DNA of 64,000 bases, from positions 50,434 to 114,433 of the forward strand of contig MFYT01000071.1 in the NCBI GenBank assembly GCA_001789205.1, in the 5' to 3' direction. Below the pieces are notes generated by a model. That model had not been told where the DNA came from. It saw only the letters and a program-made list of their open reading frames with translations, and ran no database searches. Shown piece after piece: positions 40,767 through 50,171 of this stretch (its first letter is position 1; every line of letters begins with the position of its first letter). The stretch is from Candidatus Raymondbacteria bacterium RIFOXYA2_FULL_49_16 (lineage in GTDB: Bacteria > Fibrobacterota > OXYB2-FULL-49-7 > XYB2-FULL-49-35). Both the position numbers and the translations under genes were made by a program.

Positions 40767-41533
40767 TTAAAGCATTCTTTCGTGAATTGATCCCTATGCG
40801 ATTTTACAGGCTGATTAGAATATTGTTTAAACGCCTTGATTTTGTTTCCGGACCTTTCACCTATAATGAAGATGGTTTTGCCACATGGGATCAGAGCGCC
40901 GATTTTATGACAGATGGCAAGTTTTTAAATGCTTATAAAGTTGGCAAGAAGACTGGTAGTTGGATTCGTTATTCAGAGATTCATTGGCGAGCCTATATCG
41001 TTTGTTGGGCTGCAAATCATACTTCGCACCTTGAAGGTGATTTCGTGGAGTGCGGTGTAAATAGAGGTGGTTATGCTCGGGCCATTCTAGAATATGTAGG
41101 GCCTAATTTAAATGGGAAGCGTTTCTGGCTACTGGATACATTTGAAGGAATTCCCGGAGAACAGATTTCCAAAGAAGAAGCTGGATTTGGCCGCAAGGCC
41201 GGTGGGTATTCTGAATGCTTTGAAGCTGTTAATGCAACATTTAAACCATTTTCAAATGTACAAATAGTTCGAGGTCGTGTTCCAGAAACATTATCACAGG
41301 TACAATCTGAAAAAGTATGTTATCTCTCAATTGATATGAATATAACTGAACCGGAAATTGCTGCTGCCGAATTTTTCTGGGATAAACTGGTTTCCGGAGC
41401 TATTATTGTGCTGGATGACTATAATTTCGCATGGCATCTGCCACAGCGAAGGGCATTTGATGAATTTGCCGTTAAACATGGCGTCAAAGTTCTTGCGCTT
41501 CCTACTGGGCAGGGTTTGATCTTTAAGAGGTAA
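40763..41533 (+). CDS. TylF/MycF-like SAM-dependent methyltransferase
   Basis: A 256-residue protein. DFVECGVNRGGYARAILEYV is the SAM-binding E/D-x-G-x-G region; FWLLDTFEGIPGEQISKEEA and VLDDYNFAWHLPQRRAFDEF are typical of the TylF sugar O-methyltransferases, although the metal-binding LDGD is replaced by LSIDMN. It presumably methylates a sugar hydroxyl of the glycan. A clearer TylF is at 53386. Confidence 0.78.
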   Translation: MIKAFFRELIPMRFYRLIRILFKRLDFVSGPFTYNEDGFATWDQSADFMTDGKFLNAYKVGKKTGSWIRYSEIHWRAYIVCWAANHTSHLEGDFVECGVNRGGYARAILEYVGPNLNGKRFWLLDTFEGIPGEQISKEEAGFGRKAGGYSECFEAVNATFKPFSNVQIVRGRVPETLSQVQSEKVCYLSIDMNITEPEIAAAEFFWDKLVSGAIIVLDDYNFAWHLPQRRAFDEFAVKHGVKVLALPTGQGLIFKR

Positions 41534-41554
41534 TTTTTCAAAAAGGAATAAGCA

Positions 41555-42328
41555 ATGCAAACAATCATACTCTGCGGTGGCCTCGGTACTCGTCTTAAAG
41601 AAGAAACTGAATTCCGCCCCAAACCCATGGTCAATATCGGTACCCAACCAGTCCTTTGGCATATTATGAAAATTTATGCCATGCAGGGTCTTACAGATTT
41701 CACCCTAGCCTTGGGTTACAAGGGTGATATGATTAAGGAATACTTTTTTAATTATGAATACCTCAATAATGATTTTACAATTGAACTTGGAAGCAGAAAA
41801 ACAACAATTCATCATGTGCATAAGGAAGATGGCTGGAAAATAACCCTGGCAGATACCGGCGAAAAAACACTCAAGGGTGGGCGCCTTAAAAGAGTTGAAA
41901 AATATATTACCGACGATAATTTCTGCCTCACCTATGGAGATGGTCTTTGCGATGTTGATCTTACAAAACTTCAGGCTTTTCATAAAAAACATGGCAAAAT
42001 TGCCACCATCACCGGTGTCAGCATTGCTTCCCGGTTTGGAGAACTTAAGATAGACGGTGATAAGGTCACCCAATTCAGCGAAAAACCTGAAACTGCACCG
42101 GGTTTTATTAATGGCGGTTACATGATTTTAAACCGCAAAATTTTCAATTATCTCTCTGAATCAGAATCCTGTGATCTTGAATTTGGAACATTTGAAAAAC
42201 TGGCCGCAGAAGGCCAGCTTATGGTCTACAAACACCCTGGCAGCTGGGCCTGCATGGATACACTCAGAGATGTTGATTATCTGAATAATCTCTGGCACAC
42301 CGGCAGAGCTTTCTGGAAAAAATGGTGA
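41555..42328 (+). CDS. rfbF: glucose-1-phosphate cytidylyltransferase
   Basis: A 257-residue protein with the RfbF opening IILCGGLGTRLKEETEFRPK, then PMVNIGTQPVLWHIMKIYA, LALGYKGDMIKEYFFNYE, LTYGDGLCDVDL and PGFINGGYMILNRKIF. It makes CDP-glucose from glucose-1-phosphate and CTP, first step to CDP-3,6-dideoxyhexoses. SD AAGGAAT lies 8 bp before ATG 41555. rfbG follows after a G-rich palindrome. Confidence 0.95.
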   Translation: MQTIILCGGLGTRLKEETEFRPKPMVNIGTQPVLWHIMKIYAMQGLTDFTLALGYKGDMIKEYFFNYEYLNNDFTIELGSRKTTIHHVHKEDGWKITLADTGEKTLKGGRLKRVEKYITDDNFCLTYGDGLCDVDLTKLQAFHKKHGKIATITGVSIASRFGELKIDGDKVTQFSEKPETAPGFINGGYMILNRKIFNYLSESESCDLEFGTFEKLAAEGQLMVYKHPGSWACMDTLRDVDYLNNLWHTGRAFWKKW

Positions 42329-42332
42329 AACA

Positions 42333-42373
42333 ATCCCCCTTTACCTACTTGTAGGGAAAGGGGGCAGGGGGAT
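42333..42373. repeat. G-rich palindrome of the CCCCCTT type
   Basis: CCCCCTTTACC and its arm-mate GGGAAAGGGGG around TACTTGTA, with a GCAGGGGGAT tail, in the 53-bp gap between rfbF and rfbG. Same family as 27493. Confidence 0.8.
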
Positions 42374-42381
42374 AGTGTCAC

Positions 42382-43518
42382 ATGTCAAGCCTCTCCATTT
42401 ACCGCAATAAAACAGTCCTTGTAACCGGCAGTACCGGATTCAAGGGCTCGTGGCTCTCCATTTGGCTCACCTCTCTGGGCGCCAATGTTATCGGCTATGC
42501 TCTAAAACCTAAAACAGCGCAGGATAATTTTGTTGCCGCATCTGTGGAATCGAAAATCACCCAGATTTATGGGGATATTCGGAATGCCTCAAAGCTGTCC
42601 AGTCTTTTTAAAAGAACAAAACCCGACTTTGCCTTCCATCTTGCAGCGCAGCCCCTTGTCCTTGATTCATACAAGGAACCATCCTACACCTTTGAAGCCA
42701 ATGTGCAAGGGACGGTTAATTTTCTTGAAGCTATACGCGCCTGTCCTTCGGTTCGTTCTGGTGTGGTGATAACCACAGATAAGGTATATGACAATCCGGA
42801 AAAAGGGCGCGCTTTCAAAGAAACCGACCCATTGGGCGGTAAAGACCCGTATAGCGCCTCCAAGGCAGGAGCGGAGATAGTCACGGCATCGTATGCCCAT
42901 TCCTTTTTTAACGACCCTAAAGGCCCTCAAATCGCGTCTGCGCGGGCAGGAAATGTCATTGGCGGTGGGGATTGGGCAGCAAATCGCATTGTTCCAGATT
43001 GCATCAGGGCTCTTCAGGCAAAAAAAGCGATTATTTTGCGTAATCCACTAGCCATTCGCCCTTGGCAGCATGTTTTAGAACCTTTGTATGGATATCTGCT
43101 TCTTGGAAGTGCTTTGGCTTTAAAAAACGGTGCCAGGTTTTCAGGTGCATGGAATTTTGGCCCTTCACAGGGGCAAATGCGTTCGGTTGAAGAACTGGCA
43201 GAAGCTGTTGTCAAAGCCTGGGGCAATGGCAGTATTAAAATTGATAAGCCAAAATTGAAGCTGCACGAGGCTGGCATGTTACGGTTGGACAGTTCAAAAT
43301 CCGGTAAATTGCTGGGATGGGCGCCACGCTTGGATTTTATGGCTACTGTTGCGCAAACTGTTGATGAATACAGGCAAATGTCCGTTTTTCAGGGGAAATT
43401 GTTTACTGCAAGACAAGAAAGTATTCGACGGTATTTTGTGTCCGCTCCGTGCGCCCCCCTTAACAAGAAGCGGGGCATTCACAATAGAATCCTTCGGGGG
43501 ATAGGGGGGGGAACTTGA
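42382..43518 (+). CDS. rfbG: CDP-glucose 4,6-dehydratase
   Basis: A 378-residue SDR with VLVTGSTGFKGSWLSIWLTS, FHLAAQPLVLDSYKEPSYTF, ITTDKVYDNPEKG, PYSASKAGAEIVTASY (Y-x3-K), SARAGNVIGGGDWAANRIVP and RPWQHVLEPLYGYLLLG, all RfbG-specific. It makes CDP-4-keto-6-deoxyglucose. The last 25 codons or so (from about 43443) are read from an inserted G-rich palindrome, so the C-terminal tail is foreign. Its stop overlaps the next start by 4 bp. Confidence 0.95.
   Translation: MSSLSIYRNKTVLVTGSTGFKGSWLSIWLTSLGANVIGYALKPKTAQDNFVAASVESKITQIYGDIRNASKLSSLFKRTKPDFAFHLAAQPLVLDSYKEPSYTFEANVQGTVNFLEAIRACPSVRSGVVITTDKVYDNPEKGRAFKETDPLGGKDPYSASKAGAEIVTASYAHSFFNDPKGPQIASARAGNVIGGGDWAANRIVPDCIRALQAKKAIILRNPLAIRPWQHVLEPLYGYLLLGSALALKNGARFSGAWNFGPSQGQMRSVEELAEAVVKAWGNGSIKIDKPKLKLHEAGMLRLDSSKSGKLLGWAPRLDFMATVAQTVDEYRQMSVFQGKLFTARQESIRRYFVSAPCAPLNKKRGIHNRILRGIGGGT
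43448..43513. repeat. G-rich palindrome inside the rfbG 3' end
   Basis: CGCCCCCCTTAACAAGAAGC with CTTCGGGGGATAGGGGGGG at the other end. It has the CCCCCTTAACAAG core of the 27493 insertion, enlarged by a short inner segment. Confidence 0.78.
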
Positions 43519-44747
43519 ATAACTTCATCTGCCGCTGCTGCCTTGCGCCTTTACCCGGACCATTTCTATCCCTGGGCAATCAGCCGCTCTCCAATGCGTA
43601 TCTGAAGTTGGAGCAGCTTCGCAATATGGAACCGACGTATCCGCTCGATGTCTATCATTGTCCACAATGCCATCTTGTGCAGGTTACGGAATTTGAAAAA
43701 GCATCTGATATTTTCAATGAAGAATACGCCTATTTTTCATCATTCTCCACATCCTGGCTTAAGCATTGCAGCAACTACGCAGATATGATTGTTAATCGGT
43801 TGAATCTTAACAATAAAAGTTTTGTCATGGAAATTGCGAGCAACGATGGGTATCTTCTCCAATATTTTAAGGTAAAGAATATCCCGGTACTAGGCGTTGA
43901 GCCGGCAGCCGGAACAGCCAAAGTCGCACAAGAAAAAGGCATCCCAACAGATATCTGCTTTTTTGATATTCCCTATGCGAAAAAACTGGTCGCAACCGGC
44001 AAACAGGCAGATCTTATTGCTGGTAACAATGTTCTAGCCCATAATCCAAATCTCAGAGAGTTTGTGCAGGCTCTTAAAATCACTCTTAAACCTGAAGGTG
44101 TCATCACCCTTGAATTTCCACATTTACTCCGCATGATGCAGGGAAATCAGTTTGATACCATTTACCATGAGCATTATTCATATCTTGGATTACTTTCTTT
44201 AGTTCCGTTGTTTAAGGAATTTGGACTTGTAATTTTTGATGTTGATGAACTCCCTACTCATGGAGGTTCTCTTAGAATTTTTGCAACGCACCTTCGGGAT
44301 GGGGTTACGATACGCAAATCAGTGTCAACGGTTCTTGAGGCGGAGAGGGCGTATGGTCTCGATAGGGAGGAGATATACAACTCCTTCAGAATGCTGGTGG
44401 AAAAAGTCAAAAGAGATCTTTTATCCAAACTAATTGAATATAAAGAACAGGGTAAACAGATTGTTGCCTATGGTGCTGCTGCAAAAGGGAATACTCTTCT
44501 GAATTATTGCGGCATAAGAACAGATTTTATTGAATTTGTAGTTGATAAAAACACGCATAAACAGGGTAAGTTTCTTCCCGGCACGCTTATCGAGATTAAA
44601 GCGCCCTCTGCCATCGAAGAATTAAAGCCCGATGTCATCCTTATTCTTCCATGGAACATTAAAGATGAAGTAATGGAACAGATGGCAAATGTGAAAAAGT
44701 TTGGAGCCCGTTTTATCGTGCCCATTCCAAGTGTGAAAGAGTATTAG
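43515..44747 (+). CDS. zinc-containing sugar C-methyltransferase (TylC3/NovU type)
   Basis: A 410-residue three-domain protein. An N-terminal zinc part (CRCCLAPLPGPFLSLGNQPL, YHCPQCHLVQVTEFE), a SAM-binding core (VMEIASNDGYLLQYFKVKNI, VLGVEPAAGTAKVAQEKGI) and a C-terminal part (VAYGAAAKGNTLLNYCG, PWNIKDEVMEQ) follow in order. These enzymes methylate C3 of a 4-keto-6-deoxy nucleotide sugar. Beside rfbF and rfbG it points to a C-methyl-branched CDP-sugar. Starts with a 4-bp overlap. Confidence 0.9.
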   Translation: MNNFICRCCLAPLPGPFLSLGNQPLSNAYLKLEQLRNMEPTYPLDVYHCPQCHLVQVTEFEKASDIFNEEYAYFSSFSTSWLKHCSNYADMIVNRLNLNNKSFVMEIASNDGYLLQYFKVKNIPVLGVEPAAGTAKVAQEKGIPTDICFFDIPYAKKLVATGKQADLIAGNNVLAHNPNLREFVQALKITLKPEGVITLEFPHLLRMMQGNQFDTIYHEHYSYLGLLSLVPLFKEFGLVIFDVDELPTHGGSLRIFATHLRDGVTIRKSVSTVLEAERAYGLDREEIYNSFRMLVEKVKRDLLSKLIEYKEQGKQIVAYGAAAKGNTLLNYCGIRTDFIEFVVDKNTHKQGKFLPGTLIEIKAPSAIEELKPDVILILPWNIKDEVMEQMANVKKFGARFIVPIPSVKEY

Positions 44748-44749
44748 AA

Positions 44750-45283
44750 ATGGTTTTTGAAAAAACACCACTAGCCGGTGCCTGGGTTATTAAACCTGAT
44801 TTGAAAACCGATGAACGAGGATATTTTGCCCGTACCTTCTGTGAAAAAGAGTTTGCTGCACATGGTCTGCAAACATACTTTCCACAGTCCAATACCTCCT
44901 TTAATATGCTTAAAGGCACCTTACGAGGTATGCACTACCAGGCAGCACCGCATGAAGAGGTAAAGATTGTCCGTTGTACACGTGGGGCTATTTATGATGT
45001 CATCCTCGACTTGCGGTCTGGTTCTGCAACAAATGGCAAATGGTATGCGGTTGAGCTTACAGAAAATAATGGCGTGAGTATTTACATCCCTAAAGGTATG
45101 GCACATGGGTTTATCACACTGGTTGCTAACACTGAAGTGCTGTATATGATGGGGGAGTTCTTTTATCCCGATTGCTCGCGCGGCGTCCGATGGAATGAAC
45201 CGTTAGTGAATATTAAATGGCCAATACGACCTGAAATTATTTCCCATGCAGATATGGTGTTGCCATTTTTAGGAGGTTTATAA
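44750..45283 (+). CDS. dTDP/CDP-4-keto-6-deoxyglucose 3,5-epimerase family
   Basis: A 177-residue cupin of RfbC type: FEKTPLAGAWVIKPDLKTDE, RGYFARTFCEKEFAAHG, FNMLKGTLRGMHYQAAPHEE (catalytic His), VRCTRGAIYDVILDLR, YIPKGMAHGFITLV. It epimerises C3 and/or C5 of a 4-keto-6-deoxy sugar. With no rmlB or rmlD near it and CDP-sugar genes just upstream, the substrate is probably the C-methylated CDP intermediate. It starts 2 bp after the methyltransferase. Confidence 0.9.
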   Translation: MVFEKTPLAGAWVIKPDLKTDERGYFARTFCEKEFAAHGLQTYFPQSNTSFNMLKGTLRGMHYQAAPHEEVKIVRCTRGAIYDVILDLRSGSATNGKWYAVELTENNGVSIYIPKGMAHGFITLVANTEVLYMMGEFFYPDCSRGVRWNEPLVNIKWPIRPEIISHADMVLPFLGGL

Positions 45284-45772
45284 ATGGTTATGAATTCAGA
45301 AAACGCTAAAATTTCGCCTTTTGCCGATATCGAACAATCGACAAAAGGTTCAAAATTTATTATTGGTTCTGGAAGCACGATCGATTCATTTGTTAAAGTA
45401 AAATTTGTTGGTGGTGTTGGTGATATAATCATTGGTAAGAATAGCTACATCAATGCAGGTTGTGTCATTTATAGTGGAAATGGAATACTAATTGGCAATG
45501 ATGTGTTGATCGCAGCCAACTGTACTCTTGCACCTGTTAATCATGAGTATCGTTCAAAGGGCAAGACTATTCATGAGCAGCGATTTATGCCTAGTAAAGG
45601 TGGAATAATTATTGAAGATGATGTATGGATTGGAGCTAATACTGTGATTGTTGATGGGGCAATAATAAGAAAAGGGTGCGTAATTGGTGCACACTCCCTT
45701 GTTGCTAATCAGCTGGAATGCTTTGGTGTTTATGTCGGGTCACCTTTAAGGAAAATAGGAGAACGAAACTAG
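45284..45772 (+). CDS. left-handed beta-helix acyltransferase
   Basis: A 162-residue hexapeptide-repeat protein: IIIGKNSYINAGCVIYSGNG, VLIAANCTLAPVNHEYRSKG (catalytic His), IIIEDDVWIGANTVIVDGAI, VIGAHSLVANQL. It is an O- or N-acetyltransferase of the NodL/WbbJ-like type. From here to about 50 kb the DNA becomes clearly richer in A+T than the flanks. Confidence 0.9.
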   Translation: MVMNSENAKISPFADIEQSTKGSKFIIGSGSTIDSFVKVKFVGGVGDIIIGKNSYINAGCVIYSGNGILIGNDVLIAANCTLAPVNHEYRSKGKTIHEQRFMPSKGGIIIEDDVWIGANTVIVDGAIIRKGCVIGAHSLVANQLECFGVYVGSPLRKIGERN

Positions 45773-46596
45773 TGTTTACCGTACTCGGTTCATCGGGCTT
45801 TATTGGCAGCGCATTAGTAACTTATCTCAGGCAGCGCGGAGAAACGGTTTTTTGTCCGCCTCGAAATTTCAAGCCATCAAAGGTGCAACCCTTGGGAAAT
45901 TTAGTTTATTGTATCGGCCTTACAGCTGATTTTAGAACGCGACCGTACGATACTTTGGATGCGCATATATGTTTGTTAACTCAATATTTAAGCCAGTGTA
46001 CCTACGATACTTTTTCGTATCTTTCCTCAACTCGTATTTATGAAGGTTCTAACGATACTTCTGAAGATGCAATATTGAATGTTCAACCTAGCAATCCTGG
46101 ACATTTGTATAATCTTACAAAACTTGCAGGGGAAGCTGCTTGTCATGCACTAGCAGGAAATAGGGCAAGGATTGTGCGGTTGTCGAATGTAATCGGTGCT
46201 GATTGGTCCTCTCCAAATTTTCTTTTTTCCTTGATTAGGGACGCCGTATGTAGTGGTGTTTTACAAATAGACAGCTCACCCAATTCTGAAAAGGACTATA
46301 TATTTCTAGCGGATGTAGTTGAGGTTTTGTATAAAATAGCATTACAGGGGAAGTATAAGGTGTACAATGTTGCACATGGGCAAAATATAAGCAATGAAAT
46401 GCTTGTTGGAATGATTATGGATGCAACGGGCTGTCTGGTAAAATGGACGCCAGGTGGACCCGAAAACAAATTTCACATAATCAATAATATCCGCATGGTT
46501 AAAGAATTTGGAATAACTCAAACGTCGCTCAAGATTGCTGTTAGAAACCTGATAGATGAATATAAAAAGGTGGATAAAAATGAAAATTGTATTTGA
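45772..46596 (+). CDS. NAD-dependent epimerase/reductase
   Basis: A 274-residue SDR starting at GTG 45772, sharing the G of the upstream TAG. FTVLGSSGFIGSALVTYL is the NAD site; FSYLSSTRIYEGSNDTSEDA, LYNLTKLAGEAACHAL (Y-x4-K in YNLTKL) and VRLSNVIGADWSSPNF follow. It probably reduces or epimerises the 4-keto group of the sugar made by the preceding enzymes. Overlaps the next start by 17 bp. Confidence 0.83.
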   Translation: MFTVLGSSGFIGSALVTYLRQRGETVFCPPRNFKPSKVQPLGNLVYCIGLTADFRTRPYDTLDAHICLLTQYLSQCTYDTFSYLSSTRIYEGSNDTSEDAILNVQPSNPGHLYNLTKLAGEAACHALAGNRARIVRLSNVIGADWSSPNFLFSLIRDAVCSGVLQIDSSPNSEKDYIFLADVVEVLYKIALQGKYKVYNVAHGQNISNEMLVGMIMDATGCLVKWTPGGPENKFHIINNIRMVKEFGITQTSLKIAVRNLIDEYKKVDKNENCI

Positions 46597-47356
46597 CTTT
46601 AAGACTGGCGAAGTTGTTCTTATGCGTAACGATGTTGAAAACGCTCGATATTCAATGGCAAGTGCTGAAGGTTTCGAACTCGCCGCCAAGGCCTGGTTGA
46701 GATGTGGCTGGGATGCGAAATATGTGTATACTTTTACTTGGTTTGGTAGACCCATTATACAGCTTCCAGATGATATTCTAAGAATTCAAGAAATAATCTA
46801 TTCGATTAAGCCTGATGTTATTATTGAAACTGGAGTTGCGCATGGTGGCTCTTTAATATTTTATGCAAGCCTCTGTAAAGCAATTGGGAAAGGGCAGGTA
46901 ATTGGTATAGATATTGAGATAAGGTCTCATAATAAAAAAGCCATCGAAGAACACGAATTATCCTCTTATATCACCCTTTTGGAAGGAAGTTCAGTTGCTC
47001 CCTTGCTTGTAGAAGAAGTACGACAACTAGTGGCAAAAAAAGAAACTGTATTGATATTGTTGGATTCTAACCATACTCGCCAACATGTTTTATTAGAGTT
47101 GGAAGCATATGCACCTTTAGTTACAAAAGGCTCTTTTATTGTTGTCACTGATGGAATTATGAAAGACTTAGAAAATGCTCCTCGCAGTCAATTGGATTGG
47201 AAGGAAAATAATCCATATAATGCTGCACGAGAATTTATTGCAAAAAACCATGATTTTATTATTAAAGAGCCTATTTGGCCTTTTAATGAAAGCAATGGAT
47301 TAAACAAACATGTTGCGACCTATTGGCCGGGCGCATGGCTAATGCGCATAAAGTAG
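46580..47356 (+). CDS. CmcI-like (cephalosporin hydroxylase/rhamnosyl O-methyltransferase) protein
   Basis: A 258-residue protein from ATG 46580. DVIIETGVAHGGSLIFYASL, VIGIDIEIRSHNKKAIEEHE, ITLLEGSSVAPLLVEEV and VLILLDSNHTRQHVLLELEA fit the CmcI family, which are SAM-binding proteins despite the hydroxylase name. It likely O-methylates a sugar of this glycan. Base composition is AT-rich like its neighbours. Confidence 0.83.
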   Translation: MKIVFDFKTGEVVLMRNDVENARYSMASAEGFELAAKAWLRCGWDAKYVYTFTWFGRPIIQLPDDILRIQEIIYSIKPDVIIETGVAHGGSLIFYASLCKAIGKGQVIGIDIEIRSHNKKAIEEHELSSYITLLEGSSVAPLLVEEVRQLVAKKETVLILLDSNHTRQHVLLELEAYAPLVTKGSFIVVTDGIMKDLENAPRSQLDWKENNPYNAAREFIAKNHDFIIKEPIWPFNESNGLNKHVATYWPGAWLMRIK

Positions 47357-47369
47357 TTAGATCTCTAAA

Positions 47370-48878
47370 ATGAATGCTACCAGAATTCGTTACAATATTA
47401 TTGCAAACTACGTAGGTGCAGGGTGGAACGCACTGATGAGTTTATTGTTTGTTCCATGGTATATTAAATATATCGGTATAGAGGCTTATGGGATAATCGG
47501 TTTTTTTGTATCAGTTCAATCAGTTTTATATTTACTCGATTTGGGTCTTAGTTCAACTTTTAGTCGAGAAATGGCGAGTCTTTCTTCTCGAACGAATTCA
47601 TCTCAGTCAATGAGAGATCTCACATGCACATTCGCAACGATTTATTGGGGTATTGCCTTGGTTTCAGGAATCCTATTCGCGACATTGGCCCCAGTCTTTA
47701 CTAATCATTGGTTAAGACCGGAACATTTAAGCAAAGCCACGATAACTTACGCCACAGTAATTATGGGTTTAAGTATGGTAATTCGATTACCGGGCAATAT
47801 TTATTTAGGCGGATTGACAGCGCTGCAGCGCCAAATAGAGATTAATATTTTAAGTGTTCTGATGGGTACACTAAGGGGCCTTGGCGCAGTTGCTGTTCTT
47901 TACTTTGTTTCGCCAACTTTAATTGCCTTTTTTTGTTGGCAACTTTTCGTCAATTTTTTAAATATGATTAGTTTAAGATTATTATTACGAAATAGACTTT
48001 CGGTTGGAGGACAGTCTTCAAAATTTGATCTTAATTTGGTTAGAGAACGGTGGCGTTTTGCGGTTGGTATGTCGGGAATTTCGATTTTATCACTCATGCT
48101 TACTCAGTTAGATAAGTTGTTGCTAAGTCGAATTGTGTCATTAAAAGAATTCGGTTATTATGCTATTGCATCGATATTCGCTGGGTTTATTTCGATGATT
48201 GTTGGTCCAATTACATCTGTTTTTTATCCGAGATTTGTTTCATTCGTGGCAAAAGATGATAGGGTCGGACTCTCGCATTCATTTCATGATGCCGCACAAT
48301 TAATATCATTTTTATTAGTTCCAATTGTTATTACTGTCGCGTATTTCGCGAAAGATATTTTGTTTTTATGGACCCGTAATTCAGAAATTGCCGAACATGC
48401 TTATGTTGTACTTATATTGGTCATATTAGGCAGTATGTTTCATGCATTCATGCATGCACCTTATTATGTTCAAATCGCAAATGGCTGGACTAGTTTTGCT
48501 TTCTGGTATAATCTTGTGTCTCTAATAATTCTTATTCCTTTGATATTTTATCTCACAAAGAGGTATGGCATTGTGGGTGGTGCCTCTACATGGGCAATTT
48601 ATAATTTTAGTTACCCATTAATAGGTGCGCATATTATGTTCCAAAAGTATTTAATTGGGGAAAAAATGAAATGGTATTTTTGGTCTATTTTTATTCCACT
48701 CCTTTTATCGTTGGGCGCTGTAATTTTAGTTAATTTCTTATTTAAAGGTGAGCATACTAATTTTAAAATTGCGATTCGATTTAGTTCTGCAGTAATTCTG
48801 GGCTATTTATTACTTGCAGGGGTTATGCCCGTAACAAGAAAACTAATTAAGACAAAAAATTGGAGTTTTAAATGGTAG
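47370..48878 (+). CDS. wzx: oligosaccharide flippase (Wzx type)
   Basis: A 502-residue polytopic membrane protein with about 12-14 hydrophobic helices, beginning RYNIIANYVGAGWNALMSLL and FVPWYIKYIGIEAYGIIGFF, the usual Wzx opening. LTQLDKLLLSRIVSLKEFGY is a conserved cytoplasmic loop. It moves lipid-linked repeat units across the inner membrane. The gene is AT-rich with rare-looking codon use, typical for flippases of transferred O-antigen loci. It overlaps the next gene by 7 bp. Confidence 0.92.
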   Translation: MNATRIRYNIIANYVGAGWNALMSLLFVPWYIKYIGIEAYGIIGFFVSVQSVLYLLDLGLSSTFSREMASLSSRTNSSQSMRDLTCTFATIYWGIALVSGILFATLAPVFTNHWLRPEHLSKATITYATVIMGLSMVIRLPGNIYLGGLTALQRQIEINILSVLMGTLRGLGAVAVLYFVSPTLIAFFCWQLFVNFLNMISLRLLLRNRLSVGGQSSKFDLNLVRERWRFAVGMSGISILSLMLTQLDKLLLSRIVSLKEFGYYAIASIFAGFISMIVGPITSVFYPRFVSFVAKDDRVGLSHSFHDAAQLISFLLVPIVITVAYFAKDILFLWTRNSEIAEHAYVVLILVILGSMFHAFMHAPYYVQIANGWTSFAFWYNLVSLIILIPLIFYLTKRYGIVGGASTWAIYNFSYPLIGAHIMFQKYLIGEKMKWYFWSIFIPLLLSLGAVILVNFLFKGEHTNFKIAIRFSSAVILGYLLLAGVMPVTRKLIKTKNWSFKW

Positions 48879-50035
48879 AACAGCTTTTATTGTCAATTGT
48901 AATTCCAACAAGAAACAGACAAGATACTGCTATTTATGCTGTTCAAAGCGCACTTAAAGTATCTGATTCAAATGATTTTGAGATTGTGGTTCATGATTGT
49001 GGTGATGACAACTCCTTGGAGCGTTTGCTTAACCAGATTAACGATCCCCGTATCAAGTACGTTAAGATTGCTCCAACCAGTATGACTCAAAACTGGAATT
49101 ATGCTATTTGTCAGTGTAGCGGGTATTATGTTTCGTTTCTTGGTGATGACGATGGTGTTTTGAATTGTTTGTACGATATTGCAAAATGGGGTTTTCGTAA
49201 GGGATATGAAACAATTTCATTTTCCAGGAGAGTCTTTTATGATTGGCCATCAACACGAGCTGATCAAAAAGGTAATTTATTTTGGAATTCTTTTACAACC
49301 GAAGCAAGTGAATTTCTTCCTTCGATTGAACGTTTTACTGAGCCGTACTATTTTTATAAGTTACCACAGCTTTACTATGGGCTGGTAAAAAAAGATTTAT
49401 TTGATGTTCTTTCGCGGAAAACGAACAAAATGTTGGATGGTTATTGCCCGGATATATATGCTGCGTATTCAATCGGTTTCCTCACCAAAAAGCATTTGTT
49501 TCTTGATGTTCCATGTTTTATACAAGGGACCTCTAGGAAAGCAAATTCATCAGCAATATCGATAAAGGGTGTTGGTAATCGTAAACATTTTTCGGAATTT
49601 GATAAAGTGATTTCATTCGAGTCTGTTTTGCCACCCATTGATATGGACGTTTTTTTACCATCCCTATATTTCTATGATTCCATATTCCGTGTTCTTAGTA
49701 ATTTTGAAGTCCCAATAAAGATTAGTGTTTTGAGAATGGAGATTCCTTATTCCGATTGTTTGATGAATGTTAAGTATGGCCGAAAAAAACTACTAATACT
49801 AAAATACATTGGTATTATGAGGAAAGGCGCTTCTTTAAGGCGCTTATTGGTTTTAATGATTTTTACTTTGGTGCTTCGATTGCGAACTCTTCTCGTTCGT
49901 AGCTTAAAAAGGGCCGTGGTGCGTGACGAAAAGGTTTCTTTTTCCCCACAAAATGTGATTGAAGCTTCAGAAATTTATTATACGAATAACAAGCGTAAGA
50001 TTGATGACTTTGTTAAGATGTTGGACGTTTTTTAA
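48872..50035 (+). CDS. family 2 glycosyltransferase
   Basis: A 387-residue GT-A protein: LLLSIVIPTRNRQDTAIYAV, FEIVVHDCGDDNSLERLL, MTQNWNYAICQCSGYYVSFL then GDDDGV, which is the D-x-D metal site. The C-terminal region is helical with an amphipathic segment (LRRLLVLMIFTLVLRLRTLL) that could bind the membrane. It resembles 55211 in layout (same M-T-Q-N-W motif). Acceptor unknown. The 136-bp gap to the next gene shows no feature. Confidence 0.88.
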   Translation: MVEQLLLSIVIPTRNRQDTAIYAVQSALKVSDSNDFEIVVHDCGDDNSLERLLNQINDPRIKYVKIAPTSMTQNWNYAICQCSGYYVSFLGDDDGVLNCLYDIAKWGFRKGYETISFSRRVFYDWPSTRADQKGNLFWNSFTTEASEFLPSIERFTEPYYFYKLPQLYYGLVKKDLFDVLSRKTNKMLDGYCPDIYAAYSIGFLTKKHLFLDVPCFIQGTSRKANSSAISIKGVGNRKHFSEFDKVISFESVLPPIDMDVFLPSLYFYDSIFRVLSNFEVPIKISVLRMEIPYSDCLMNVKYGRKKLLILKYIGIMRKGASLRRLLVLMIFTLVLRLRTLLVRSLKRAVVRDEKVSFSPQNVIEASEIYYTNNKRKIDDFVKMLDVF

Positions 50036-50171
50036 TCGCGTTTGGTTTGATTCTAAGTTTTAATGCATCTGCATATTAATCGTTCCAGTATGCAACTTAT
50101 GGTTAAAAACAAAAAACATTCACGTTGGACATTATTAATTTTCAAAATATTTCTATCAACATAGAGGTTCT

